Shown piece by piece: positions 20,202 to 29,994 of a DNA stretch of 64,000 nt. The notes under the pieces were generated by a model, which saw nothing but the letters and a program-made list of their open reading frames with translations, had not been told where the DNA came from and did no database searches. How positions within the stretch are numbered: the stretch's first letter is position 1; every line of letters begins with the position of its first letter. Source of the DNA: Moesziomyces globuligerus (lineage: Eukaryota; Basidiomycota; Ustilaginomycetes; Ustilaginales; Ustilaginaceae); the NCBI GenBank assembly GCA_030849465.1, contig JARVLF010000001.1, positions 1 through 64,000 on the forward strand. The letters are read 5' to 3'. Position numbers and translations under genes: made by a program.

Positions 20202-20620
20202 GGCGTGTGGGATAAAGGTGTCTTGATTGACAACGTCGGGTTGGGTGGAGTCTTGGATGGCTCAGTTGCAGGCGATGCCGACTGAAAGACCATATATCTC
20301 GAGTGCGAGGCCTGGGCTGAGCATCGTCCGTTGTCGGGAGATGATCCGCGGTGAGTGATCCTCCACCTCACTTCCGCCAAACTTGGGGCAACAGACGCAG
20401 CGTGTATCACCATCGACCGCCGCACTGACCAACATGCTCGATCCAGTATCAGGCCCTTTCGGCCAGCGCAATCTAAGGATTCTCTGTCGTCCATGCTCCA
20501 TATTCAAGCTCGCAGACTGCCTTGCGACTCTCACAACGACCGCCAAAGATACAATGCACAGGAGACGGGAACGCTGACATTGACCGAATGGCAGAGAAAA
20601 TCACGGCTGCAGGGGAAAAA
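20202..20620. other. Interval between small protein gene and alcohol dehydrogenase
   Basis: 419 bp on the promoter side of the small minus-strand gene and the 3' side of the dehydrogenase gene. Nothing else was recognised. Confidence 0.5.
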
Positions 20621-21885
20621 CTAAGCGCCAGGGACGGGGCCAAGCTCAGGCGTGCCCTTGGCGCGGGGCTGCGACTGGCTCGTTTCGATGAATGCCTTGA
20701 GGTAGGGGAAGCCCGACGCCTCGTCGATGCGCTTCTGATCGAACGCCCTGTAGGCCTTGGCGATATCGTCGTACGCGAAGCGATGGGTGAGGATCAGCGT
20801 GGGGTCAAACTTGCCGGGCTCAATGTACTCCTCGAGCACCTTGTCCATGTACTTCTGCACGGGGGCCTGGCCGTTGCCCTTGAGCGTGATGCCCTTCATC
20901 ATGAGCGCGCCAATGAGGAAGCCGCCGCAGTGGCCGACATAGTCGGCGATGACGCTGATGCGGCCGCCCTTGCGCGTGGCGCGGATCGCCTCGTTGAGCG
21001 TCTCGGGCGTGTCCGTCTCGAGCGAGAGCGTCTGCATAGCCCGGTGCAGGAACGACTTCGAGTACCTGTAGCCCGCGGCATCAAAAGCCACGTCGACTCC
21101 TCCGGGGATGCGCTTCTGGATCTCCTCGGCCACGTGCGCAGTGTGGTCAAAGTTGATCACCTCGACGCCCTCCAGCCGGTCCTTGACCCACTGCAGACGC
21201 GGCACGACATTGTCGATGAGAATCACCTTGCGTGCGCCGAAGACGCGCGTAAGCCACTGGGCGATCAGCTGTCCGATGGGGCCCGCGCCCCAGATCGCCG
21301 CCGTCTCGCCCTGCTCGAAGCCGATATCCACCACACTGTGGTAGGCCGTGATGGCCACATCAGCCAGCAGCAGAGCCGTTTCGTCCGACACCTTGTCGGG
21401 AATGTGGAAGCAGTTGATATCGCCAAACGGCACGCGGAAGTACTCGGCCTGCGACCCTGCGTATCCTCCCAGCAGGTGCGAGTAGCCCAAGATGCCGCTG
21501 ATCTTGCCACCGTACATGTCCTGCATCTTGGAGCTCTCGTTGGTGCGGTCGCACATCGCGTACTGCTCGCACTTGCAGAAGCTGCACGAGCCGCAGGCGA
21601 CCGAGAACGAGGCAACCACGCGATCGCCCTGCTTGAATTTGGTCACCTGCGCGCCAACCTGGTCGACAATGCCCACGCCTTCGTGGCCGAGGATCTCGCC
21701 TTCCTTGAGATCGGGAATGTCGCCATGGAAGAGGTGCAGGTCGCTGCCGCAGATCGTTGTGCCCGTGGTGCGGATGATGATGTCGGTAGGATCAGTGATC
21801 GTGGGTCGAGGGACAGTGCTGACGCGCACGTTGCGCTTGCCGTGCCACGTGAGGGCGTGCATCGGAGCCTCTCCGGGCTTGTAGT

Positions 21886-21917
<32 letters not shown>

Positions 21918-21949
21918 TTCGATCCGTTCGTAGGAGCTGCAGTAGACAT
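20621..21949 (-). CDS. Zinc-dependent alcohol/formaldehyde dehydrogenase-like MDR protein
   Basis: Single exon of 442 residues. Catalytic zinc ligands are visible as Cys67 (ICGSDLH) and His89 (GHEG). The structural zinc set is Cys119, Cys122, Cys125 and Cys133 (CGSCSFCKCEQYAMC). The cofactor motif is AAIWGAGPIGQL, followed by VILIDNV. The pattern fits the medium-chain dehydrogenase class that includes glutathione-independent formaldehyde dehydrogenases and related alcohol dehydrogenases; the substrate is not determined. The N-terminus has an Ala-Thr repeat from a GTCGCC hexanucleotide run. The C-terminus is about 50 residues longer than in typical yeast ADHs. Confidence 0.92.
21888..21917. 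repeat. (GTCGCC)5 hexanucleotide repeat inside the dehydrogenase gene
   Basis: Five perfect 6-bp units encode an alternating Ala-Thr run near residues 12-21 on the minus strand. Such runs vary in copy number between strains and would change only a disordered leader. Confidence 0.9.
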
Positions 21950-22779
21950 GTCGAGTCGATGGACTGGGCACTGCTTCGGGGTGTTTGGGGCTGGAGCTGA
22001 TGTCTGGAGTAGAGGTCGTTGCAGAAAACTAGCTGGCCTTCCGTGTTAAGTGAAGAGCCAAGGGGGAAAGATGTGCGGGGCTGAGGGGGAGGAGAGCGCG
22101 AAGTCAGGCTGATGTATATAAGCGCCTCTGCGGCGTAGCTTTGGCTGAGTCCAGCCATGCCCGCTTGCCTTCTCGCCTGTTCCTCCTCCTCGTCGGCTGC
22201 ATCCTCTTCATGCCTCCAATCACGAATCTGCCGTCAAAGCGCCACGCGCTCATGTCCTGAAGGCTTCGCACGTCTGGCTCGTCGACCTCTGGACCGGTTC
22301 TAGGCGTGTGGTGACTCACGAACCTGCCCGCAGTATCGCCAAGCTTCATTGTCACGGGCACTGGCTATCTGAACGGGATGTGCTGACTCCTGCATATCTG
22401 GTGTTGCTGACGGGCATGTCAAGTACCGCCCCCGCACGGTGCACGCTGACTCGGCCCACCGCGCGCCACGCCCGCGAGACGAGCCGGCTTTTAACCGCGC
22501 GATCTCCACACCCTCAGCCACCACCTTCCCCATGCCGTCCCGTTCTCGAACAAGAGCTGAGCTGAGCTGAGCTGAGCTGAGCTGAGCTGAGCATACTTGC
22601 CATACGTGTGAAGCCCGTCTCAAGCCTATCTGTCAAGCCAGCTTTGACGTGTTCTCGAGGACTCCCAAAAATCACACGCTGAAAAAGAGCGCGTTTTGCA
22701 AAGTCATCTGAATATTGCGGGTATCAAAAATACTGGCCGTGTCGGGACTGCTGCTTCCTAGCAACGGCGATGGCGGTGC
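21950..22779. other. Promoter side of the dehydrogenase; GAGCT repeat
   Basis: 830 bp between the dehydrogenase start and the Brf-like gene stop, both minus strand. A TATATAA element lies at 22115-22121, about 166 bp upstream of the dehydrogenase ATG. A GAGCT pentanucleotide array lies at 22554-22592. No gene is supported. Confidence 0.5.
22554..22592. repeat. (GAGCT)n pentanucleotide repeat
   Basis: Almost eight perfect copies of GAGCT in intergenic DNA. It is a simple sequence repeat likely to be polymorphic. Confidence 0.9.
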
Positions 22780-24867
22780 TCACTCACTCCAGTCGGACTC
22801 ATCCAACTGGTCGTGCAGCGAGACGACTGCTGGTTCTCGCGTGCGCTTCCTCTTGCTGCTGGGCTTCTCCGCTGAATCCTTGTGGCTGTGCTTCGGCGGC
22901 TTGGGACGGCGGCTTCGCTCGACCTTCACCGATGCAATTCCAGCCGGGCCGTCTCGGTCTGCTCCGACGTTGCCTTGACTACGCAACTGCTCGAGCTCAC
23001 GGTCGCGCTCAGCACGCCGAGCGAGTGCTGTGATCTCGATGTCGCGTTGGTGAGCCGACTCACGCTCCCAGTCACCCAACGCCACCTTCGCGCGTTCCAG
23101 TGCCGCGCGCTCCACGGGGTCCGTGCGAAAGATGGACGAGAGCTCGTTGCTGCCAAACAGCAGATTGTCTACCTGCTCGTCGGTCAGCAGATCGATCGGA
23201 TGCGTGCGTGAAGAGTCGCGCAGCTCGAGTTCGGTCGCGGGCAGGACTCTCGCCGCTTCAAGACGCTTGAGAACGCTCGGCCAGGCCTCGGCAGTATCGC
23301 CACTGAAAGACCCTGCCGGCTGGTCAGAAATGTCGTGCGACATCCCCGAGGCGCTGTCGGAAGTTTGAGCTGTCGAGACGAAGCATTCCAGCTCATCCAG
23401 GTCGACTTCGCCATCGGACGCCTCGTCAAGTGACCTGCCCACGTGCTTTGTGTGAACGCTCTGCGAAGCCGAACGTGCGTGAACATGCGTACCCGTGGCC
23501 GCTCCGACTTCGATTGCCGCCTCTGCCGCGCGATTGGCCGTGACGGCCCGGGTGACTTGCAGCACGTCGAGCGCATGGACAATGAGATCGCGACGCACGA
23601 GTTCCGTCAATTCCGCAGGTTCAGCTGCACCCGACGATGCGGACGCGGTCTTGCGCTTTTTTGGACGAGCGTTCTTGCCAATGGGAGCGAGGTCGGTGAG
23701 CCAAGGCATCTTGAGAGCCTCGGTTCGCAATGATGCGCAGATCTCGACGTACTGCGCCATGGCATTCTTATGCAGAGGATGGTCGCGGCTGGAATTCCCG
23801 TCGACCAAGGGTCTCAAGTCACCTGTGTCTCGTAGGTCGAACATCAAGGCCTGCTGCACGAAACGAAATATCTCGTAGACGGGCGCGGGGCTCTTGACGT
23901 GCGCCTCCATGGCGAGAACGGAGGCGGCGAACGCAGCCGGACGGGCCTCAGTCACACGATGCGATCGCAATGGCCACGAAAAGTTGCAAACCTCAAGAGC
24001 CGTCGCTTCGACAGCCTCAAACGGCGTATTGTAGAGGATACGAGCAGGGTCCTGAGGAAGCACGCCGGGTCCAGCAGCAACGGGAGCCTGGAGAGGCTTG
24101 AGAAATCTGAAGATCTTGGAACTTGCACCGAAGCGCTGGAGTGCGAGTTGGACTCGGAAGAAGGCGAGGATACCATGGATGTAGGCATCTGGATGGACGA
24201 GCTTGATGTCACGGATTGCATCACTGACGAGGAGGCGGAGCCAACGGAAAGCTCGACGCACCTTGGCCAGCGGCAGCTGGGCCGCTTCTGCGACGGCGTC
24301 GAGATCGGTACGGACGCCCTCGCGGCGCAGCACAGCATAGCAGCAGGCTGCAGCGAGATTGAGCGAGAGGGAGCCCCAACGCACGGGCGGCGGCACGAGG
24401 TTACGAGGCAGCCCGTTGGAGTCGGCTAAGCTGCCAGAAGCATCCGTGAGCTCATCGTCTAGTGAGGGAGGCGGTAGCGTGTGTTTTTGCTTCCACGAAG
24501 CCTCCCTCGCGCGTTGAAAGAGGAACTCGACCTGGCCAAAGAGGCCGGGGGAGCCAAGCGCGGCCAAAGTGCCGCGGATGCGTGCATCCACTTCGGGTTT
24601 GCGATTGTAGTCGTTGCGACGACGCCATTCCTCGGTAGAGGGATGCCATAGATGCAGAGTCGATGGTGGTCTTCGATGGTCCGAGGAGCCAGACAGGCGT
24701 TGGTCGGCTGGTCCACCGATGGCGTAAGCGAGATCGTGGATGCTTGTAGGCTCGTAGAGATGCAGCTCCTGCAGGACGGTGCCGCAGTCGGCGCATACTT
24801 CTTGACCCACCTCAGCGATGAAGCTGAGCGTGTCCTGCGAGCCGCAGTCAGGACAGGTCGACGGCAT
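22780..24867 (-). CDS. TFIIB-type zinc-ribbon transcription factor (Brf-like)
   Basis: Single exon of 695 residues. The N-terminus is a TFIIB-type zinc ribbon, CPDCGS (5-10) and CADCGTVLQE. A helical region at about 165-290 could be a cyclin-like repeat of the TFIIB fold (WGSLSLNLAAACCYAVLRREG, then KVRRAFRWLRLLVSD). The C-terminal part is charged, with a segment around LTDEQVDNLLFG, coiled stretches and a Lys/Arg-rich nuclear-localisation-like block (SSKRKRTRE). TFIIB relatives in fungi are TFIIB, Brf1 of TFIIIB and Rrn7 of Pol I. The length fits Brf1 or Rrn7 better than TFIIB, but the ribbon is divergent and I cannot decide. It is divergent from the Rsc9-like gene. Confidence 0.65.
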   Translation of the reverse strand: MPSTCPDCGSQDTLSFIAEVGQEVCADCGTVLQELHLYEPTSIHDLAYAIGGPADQRLSGSSDHRRPPSTLHLWHPSTEEWRRRNDYNRKPEVDARIRGTLAALGSPGLFGQVEFLFQRAREASWKQKHTLPPPSLDDELTDASGSLADSNGLPRNLVPPPVRWGSLSLNLAAACCYAVLRREGVRTDLDAVAEAAQLPLAKVRRAFRWLRLLVSDAIRDIKLVHPDAYIHGILAFFRVQLALQRFGASSKIFRFLKPLQAPVAAGPGVLPQDPARILYNTPFEAVEATALEVCNFSWPLRSHRVTEARPAAFAASVLAMEAHVKSPAPVYEIFRFVQQALMFDLRDTGDLRPLVDGNSSRDHPLHKNAMAQYVEICASLRTEALKMPWLTDLAPIGKNARPKKRKTASASSGAAEPAELTELVRRDLIVHALDVLQVTRAVTANRAAEAAIEVGAATGTHVHARSASQSVHTKHVGRSLDEASDGEVDLDELECFVSTAQTSDSASGMSHDISDQPAGSFSGDTAEAWPSVLKRLEAARVLPATELELRDSSRTHPIDLLTDEQVDNLLFGSNELSSIFRTDPVERAALERAKVALGDWERESAHQRDIEITALARRAERDRELEQLRSQGNVGADRDGPAGIASVKVERSRRPKPPKHSHKDSAEKPSSKRKRTREPAVVSLHDQLDESDWSE

Positions 24868-26024
24868 GGTTCTGATTTGATTGGATCGGATCGTCGGTGC
24901 CGTTGGGTGTTGTATGTCAGAACGACGCAGAGCACCGTGTGGCGGGCATCGCCGCAGAGTGGCTGCAGTGAGCGGGGCGGTCGGATTGGATCTGCCGATG
25001 ATCGCGAGTCAAGCGGTAGATCGATCTCGAGTCAAGGCGTATGCCGGAGAGTCAGCGCATCTCTCGCCCCGTAGTGATGGCAAGACGTGGCGGATGGTGG
25101 ATGGGCCGCGGGAGGCAAAAGCAATCAAGGAGGTCGGTCCGAAGACATTGAATGCGGTGCTGCTGCAGATGGACCCTTGCCGAAGGTGGAGCTCTCAAGG
25201 AGAAGAAAAAGGCGTGATGTTGTTACGCCACAGAACTAACATTGTCAAGCCCGGCAAAATTCTGCAAGGGAACACGACACGCAGCGCTGAAGGAAGAAAC
25301 AGCTCGGTCGCAGAGCACAGCTGCGAGAGCGCCCATCCAAAGCAAAGCGCGTCTGCCGAGGCGATGCGGAAGATGTTCGGCTGCTCAACGCTCGAGGCTC
25401 GGCGCACATGTTGCGCAGATGCTGTGGTAGGCGCATGGCCTTGCCTTCTCCTTCTCATTCTCCCCTCACTAACCCATCACGATCATCGTCCTCCCTTCCC
25501 CGGGCTCGCGTGGCGTACGGAACCCCCGATCCGCGTCTGACCAGCACCGTGGCCCTGCTGCGACCTCGCCGTGCTTGCCTCGGCCGATCCGCTACGTGGC
25601 CTCTGCACGCTCTCCGCTAGGATTGCTCGCCCGCATCGACAGCCTTCCGCCCACTGTCATTACTTGTACATCTCAGCACGCTCGATCGGAGCTGCAAAGG
25701 CCTTTCAATTCATCTGCTAGATTCTCCCACGAGTCTCGTCGACGGCACGTCCGACAACGCGCCACTCCAAACTCGGTCCCTCGCGCGCCGACGTGCTCGG
25801 AACAGCCGCCGCTAGCCAACTGCAGCGCGACCGCTCGCTCCCTCGGATAGCATCGGCAAGTGTCGTCGGATGCAATCACAACCGGCGCCGGAGTCCACAG
25901 CAGCATCCCGTCGCCAGTAACGACATCCCGCTCGGGCGCACCCCTCTCCCACATTTAATCTGGCACTCCCAGGCGCCGCATTCTGTGATTCGATTCGTTT
26001 CACTGGCACGCTTCCATCCGCCTC
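24868..26024. other. Long divergent promoter, Brf-like / Rsc9-like
   Basis: 1157 bp between two divergent nuclear-factor genes. Open frames within (for example 24881-25540 +) look non-coding. No TATA box, repeat or RNA gene was recognised. Confidence 0.5.
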
Positions 26025-29000
26025 ATGTCGTATCCTCAGCATCCGTCGCCTGCGGGCGGCGCCTTTGCCGCCTCCAATTCGGGCATCATCCGCAGCCAGA
26101 ACCTGCCCTATATCCCCTCTCAACCTCCGATGGTCCCAGGCATGGGGATGCAGCCACTTGCGCACTCGGGCTTCCCTCCGCAACAGCAGCACGCCATGCA
26201 CGGCAATCCCAACATGCAGCGTCCCATCGCCTCGCTGCCTTCCCACACCCGCCACATGCAGCCTCCACAGACCCCGACAGCTCGTCCGCACGGCTCTAGC
26301 GCTCGACTTGCGCAGCAGCATCCAGGGCCGGCACGCACGGCGGACGCGAGCTCCTCCTTCAAGCGACCCAAACTGGTCGGCGATGGCTTCGAAGCCTCCT
26401 ACCTCGTGCCTGGCCCCAGCAACCGCATCCTCCTCTCGCTCAGATCGGGACTGCCCGTCCAGATCGACTGGGCCCTCTCCCGCCTCGTCCAGATCACTGC
26501 CAACAACCGCGATCCAGCCGCACGTGACCTTACCCTCGAAAGCGTGCCTGGCCTGGCCGAAGTCCTCCTCTCATACGTGCGCCGCATCCACGCTGCGCTC
26601 ACAGGCGAGCCCGCTTCGCAATGGGCAGCGCCTTACTTCGAGCAGCCTGTCGACGTCGTCGATGTCGGCGTCGGCGCACCTGGCGACTCGGGTCATTCAG
26701 GCACCTCGACGCTCGATTCTTCGGCTGCCGCTGCGCTATCCACGTCACTCATAAAGCACCACTCCGCGCTCATCTCGCATCGCCTCACAGGGACTGCCCA
26801 AGCGCAAGGTGAATCGTTCAATCCGTCCATGCATCCTGCCCACGCGGTGCTCATGCGACGCACCCTCGAGGCAGCTCTGGCACTCCGCAACTTTGCCACT
26901 CACAGCTCCAGCGTTCGCACCCTGGCCGGCGTCAAGGGCATCTTCGCCTTGATCCGCAATGTCCTCCAGCTTCCCATCACCGCCATCCGCACCAGCGTCA
27001 ACCACGCAGCTTTACCCGACACGCCCGCACCCCACGAAGACGGATGGCTCGAAATTGAAGGCATCGCCGAGCTTCGTCTATACTTCCTCGACATCCTCGA
27101 GTCTCTCGCATCCAAGGTCGTCCTAACGCGCCGCGCGCCGAGCAGCCCATCCACATCTGCAGCCAACGGCATTCACCCAACCTCGGCCCAAGCAAAGCCG
27201 TCATCCACCGATGGCTCTCCTGCGGACGACATCTTCACGTTGCTGCTCTCTTTTGCGCTGCATTCCAAAGACCGCGCCTTCCTGCTGGGCTCCCTAAGGT
27301 GCCTCTGCGCCATGGCTGCCAACGAGCGCAATGAAGCTGCATTCGTGGAAACCACCTTGCCCGACGGACAGCAGTCGCCCGGTCTTTTGCAACGCGGCGT
27401 CGAATTGTTGCCCGTCACGCAAGATGTCGAGCTGCTGGAAGCGGTTCTGGATCTGGTATATCAGCTCGTCTGCATCGGCAACAACGCCATCAAGATCGCA
27501 TCAGCTGAGCGTTTCGAACCTCTTCGTGCTCATTCGCCGTCGACGAGCGCTGCATCCGCCAGCAACGGCACCACACCGTCGCTTCAAAGTCTCAGCACCC
27601 GTGCCACGGCCAAAACAGCCGCACTGGTGCGCTTCCTTTCGCGCAATCTGCAGCTGGGTCGCATCATGTGGGAACGCGCCATGCCGCTTAGAGTGCCGCA
27701 GGCCTGGCTTTCCAGCATTCCGCACCGTCAGCTCGAGACGATGCGCCGCGCACGCGAGCTGCAGCTCAAGCTAACGCGCGAAACGCCCGAGGAGAGCGCG
27801 CAACGCATGAAGCTCACGCGTCGGGAACGTCTCGCGCTTGCCGGTCTCAAGGAGCCCGAGCGCGGCATCGCGTGGATGAAGATGGTGTTCCAGCGCCATC
27901 CGGATCGAGAGGTGACGCAGATGGATTTCTGGAGATCGTACAAGGCCGAATTCCAGGGCAATGACGACGGAATCACCATGGTGGCGGCGGGCGACCTGAT
28001 CCGCACGGTGAGCAACGTCTTTCCGCTCGCTGCGGCCATGGTCGTTGCGGCCACCGAAACGGAGCCGCAGCGTTTCGTGATCCGCGGGATCGAGGCCAAG
28101 CCGAGGGAGCGCGATCAGCTTGAGCCTTTCCGCTGCTTCTGGTCGACGTGCCCTGCGCCAGACACCACCACGCACGAAGCGCAGAAGAAGCACACCAAGC
28201 TGCACGCCGAACACAGTCGGGACGGACGCTGTAGGTGGAAGAATTGTGCCTTTGACGCCACGAAGAGCCCGGGTGCCGATGCAGTGGAGGCGCAGCAGAT
28301 ACTTATGGCGCATGTGCTCACGCATTTCAAGAGCGACGACAGCGTTGTCGCAAAGGGTTCGAAACGGCTCAACATCGTGGTGGACGACGATCTGCGTGTG
28401 GTTTCGGGCGCCACGCATACGGGCGAAGCTGCGCAGATCGTCACGGCTAAGAGCGCCAATGGCGCGCGAACACTTCGGGCCAGGCGCGACTCGGACGGCG
28501 TCGAGATCTCGTTCAACCTGGACAAGGCAGGCGCGGGCTCGAGAGCTGCCAAAGCAAACGGAACCGGTCGGGGCGACGGTAACCCGACTCGGTCGGAGGG
28601 AACGGTGGACAACCCGGGCCTGTACATGTTCGACGTAACGCGTACGCCTACGATGGGCAGCGACGAGTCGCTGTTGCCGATGGGACCTGCCTTCACGTCG
28701 GTGCTCATCCTGCGCATGATGACGCGACGCGCCGCATCGCTTTTGCAGAAGGCCGGATCCAAGGAGACGAGCGACGAGGAAGACGGGGCGGACGCGGCGG
28801 CGGTGCGAGGCTATGGCGACGAAAAGTTCGGCCTTCCGCTGCCGGCCAACTTTGGTGCGTCGGAACGCGGCAAGCAATTGGAGACGGCCGAGAAGGGTGA
28901 GGAGGGCGACGACGGTGCGCAGGCGGGGATGCTTGGTGGCGAGGAAGAGGACTACGAGACGACCGCGAGGTGGGCGGTGGAGAGCGCGAACCGGTTGCTA

Positions 29001-29201
29001 GACGCGGTGGAGGGCGTCGAGGAGGAGCTGATGCATCACGCCAGCGAAAACGACATTTTGTCTTCGTACATCAACGAGACGCTCATGGAGTTGCGTCGTC
29101 GGCCGGTCAAATCGAGCGGAGACTCGAAGGGATTGCTGTCCGCGTCGGCGTCGTTGGCCGCCCAGGTGGACCCGAGCCTATCGGGAGACGATGCTCAGTG
29201 A
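26025..29201 (+). CDS. RSC9: Rsc9/ARID2-like chromatin-remodelling subunit
   Basis: Single exon of 1058 residues. After a Pro/Gln/Met-rich leader (1-115), helical armadillo-like sequence starts at about 124 (ASYLVPGPSNRILLSLRSGLP). An RFX-like winged helix is suggested at about 610-695 (ERGIAWMKMVFQRHPDREVT...DLIRTVSNVFP). Paired Cys/His segments at about 702-770 (FRCFWSTCP..., CRWKNC...HVLTHF) resemble C2H2 fingers. This arrangement is that of Rsc9/ARID2/BAF200, a subunit of RSC/PBAF remodellers. I do not see a clear ARID domain, which fungal Rsc9 proteins may lack. The C-terminus is acidic. The call rests on domain order rather than a search. Confidence 0.7.
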   Translation: MSYPQHPSPAGGAFAASNSGIIRSQNLPYIPSQPPMVPGMGMQPLAHSGFPPQQQHAMHGNPNMQRPIASLPSHTRHMQPPQTPTARPHGSSARLAQQHPGPARTADASSSFKRPKLVGDGFEASYLVPGPSNRILLSLRSGLPVQIDWALSRLVQITANNRDPAARDLTLESVPGLAEVLLSYVRRIHAALTGEPASQWAAPYFEQPVDVVDVGVGAPGDSGHSGTSTLDSSAAAALSTSLIKHHSALISHRLTGTAQAQGESFNPSMHPAHAVLMRRTLEAALALRNFATHSSSVRTLAGVKGIFALIRNVLQLPITAIRTSVNHAALPDTPAPHEDGWLEIEGIAELRLYFLDILESLASKVVLTRRAPSSPSTSAANGIHPTSAQAKPSSTDGSPADDIFTLLLSFALHSKDRAFLLGSLRCLCAMAANERNEAAFVETTLPDGQQSPGLLQRGVELLPVTQDVELLEAVLDLVYQLVCIGNNAIKIASAERFEPLRAHSPSTSAASASNGTTPSLQSLSTRATAKTAALVRFLSRNLQLGRIMWERAMPLRVPQAWLSSIPHRQLETMRRARELQLKLTRETPEESAQRMKLTRRERLALAGLKEPERGIAWMKMVFQRHPDREVTQMDFWRSYKAEFQGNDDGITMVAAGDLIRTVSNVFPLAAAMVVAATETEPQRFVIRGIEAKPRERDQLEPFRCFWSTCPAPDTTTHEAQKKHTKLHAEHSRDGRCRWKNCAFDATKSPGADAVEAQQILMAHVLTHFKSDDSVVAKGSKRLNIVVDDDLRVVSGATHTGEAAQIVTAKSANGARTLRARRDSDGVEISFNLDKAGAGSRAAKANGTGRGDGNPTRSEGTVDNPGLYMFDVTRTPTMGSDESLLPMGPAFTSVLILRMMTRRAASLLQKAGSKETSDEEDGADAAAVRGYGDEKFGLPLPANFGASERGKQLETAEKGEEGDDGAQAGMLGGEEEDYETTARWAVESANRLLDAVEGVEEELMHHASENDILSSYINETLMELRRRPVKSSGDSKGLLSASASLAAQVDPSLSGDDAQ

Positions 29202-29994
29202 TGGTATTTGTAGAGCAAGCTGGCGCAGTCGACGCACGAATGTCAACCTGTCTGTCGCCATCATAGGCTGTGTCGTGTCCACTGAGCCTGCAGAGTTGAA
29301 GCGCAGCAAGATGGCGGCGATGTCACGCGTGCTGCTGTTGACTGAGGGCCAAAGTGGGTCCAGAACCAAAAAAAAAAACATGCGGCGCTTGAAAGTTGGC
29401 TGACGCGCGCCTTTCTAGCGATTTTGAGCGGCGTGAGAGGGCGGACGTGGCTCGAGGCAGCAGCAGCAGCGTTGAGCGTTGAGCGTTGAGCGTTGAGCGT
29501 CTCGTGGTTGGTGTTGGCGGCAGCCGCGCGCCGTTCCGAACGTGACCACCAAATCCAGGGTTCAGCACAGCTCAGCTCGGCCTGTGCGGCGCGTCACAAC
29601 CATCCTCCCTGCCTTCCACTATCACCTTGATCCCCCGCATCCGCATCTGCATTGCATCGCATCCGCCTCACAATCATTCAGCCGCTTCCACTTCTTCTCG
29701 CTCAGCTGCACTGCGTGTCTGCGTGCGACTCACATCGACCACCGCCTACACATTCACACCTGCACACCTGCGCTGTCGCGAGCCCCGCAGCCCGGATCGA
29801 GGTCTCAATCGGCACTACCAACAACCGCATCGCAAGCCATCTGCGAACAAGATGGCATGCCACACCGTAGACCCTTCTGCGTGAATTGATCCCTCTGCCG
29901 CTTCGCGAGCCCCGCCGGGTCCTCCTTTCCGAAACAGCAATCCAACGAGTGTTGCGATATTGGCGCTGTCCACCTCTGCCTCCAGCTTTCAACC
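29202..29994. promoter_or_regulatory. Upstream region of ubc2 with GTTGAGC repeat
   Basis: 793 bp between the Rsc9-like stop and the ubc2 start. It contains an 11-base A run near 29369, a four-copy GTTGAGC tandem repeat at 29471-29498, and C/A-rich sequence nearer the gene. I found no pheromone response element (ACAAAGGGA) in it by eye. Confidence 0.5.
29471..29498. repeat. (GTTGAGC)4 tandem repeat
   Basis: Four perfect 7-bp units lie 500 bp upstream of the ubc2 start codon. No function is assigned. Confidence 0.88.

Noticed and set aside
20522..22000. 492-codon plus-strand frame opposite the alcohol dehydrogenase
   Set aside because: Antisense shadow of a gene with readable zinc ligands.
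24881..25540. 219-codon plus-strand frame in the divergent Brf-like/Rsc9-like promoter
   Set aside because: No domain-like sequence and poor codon bias.
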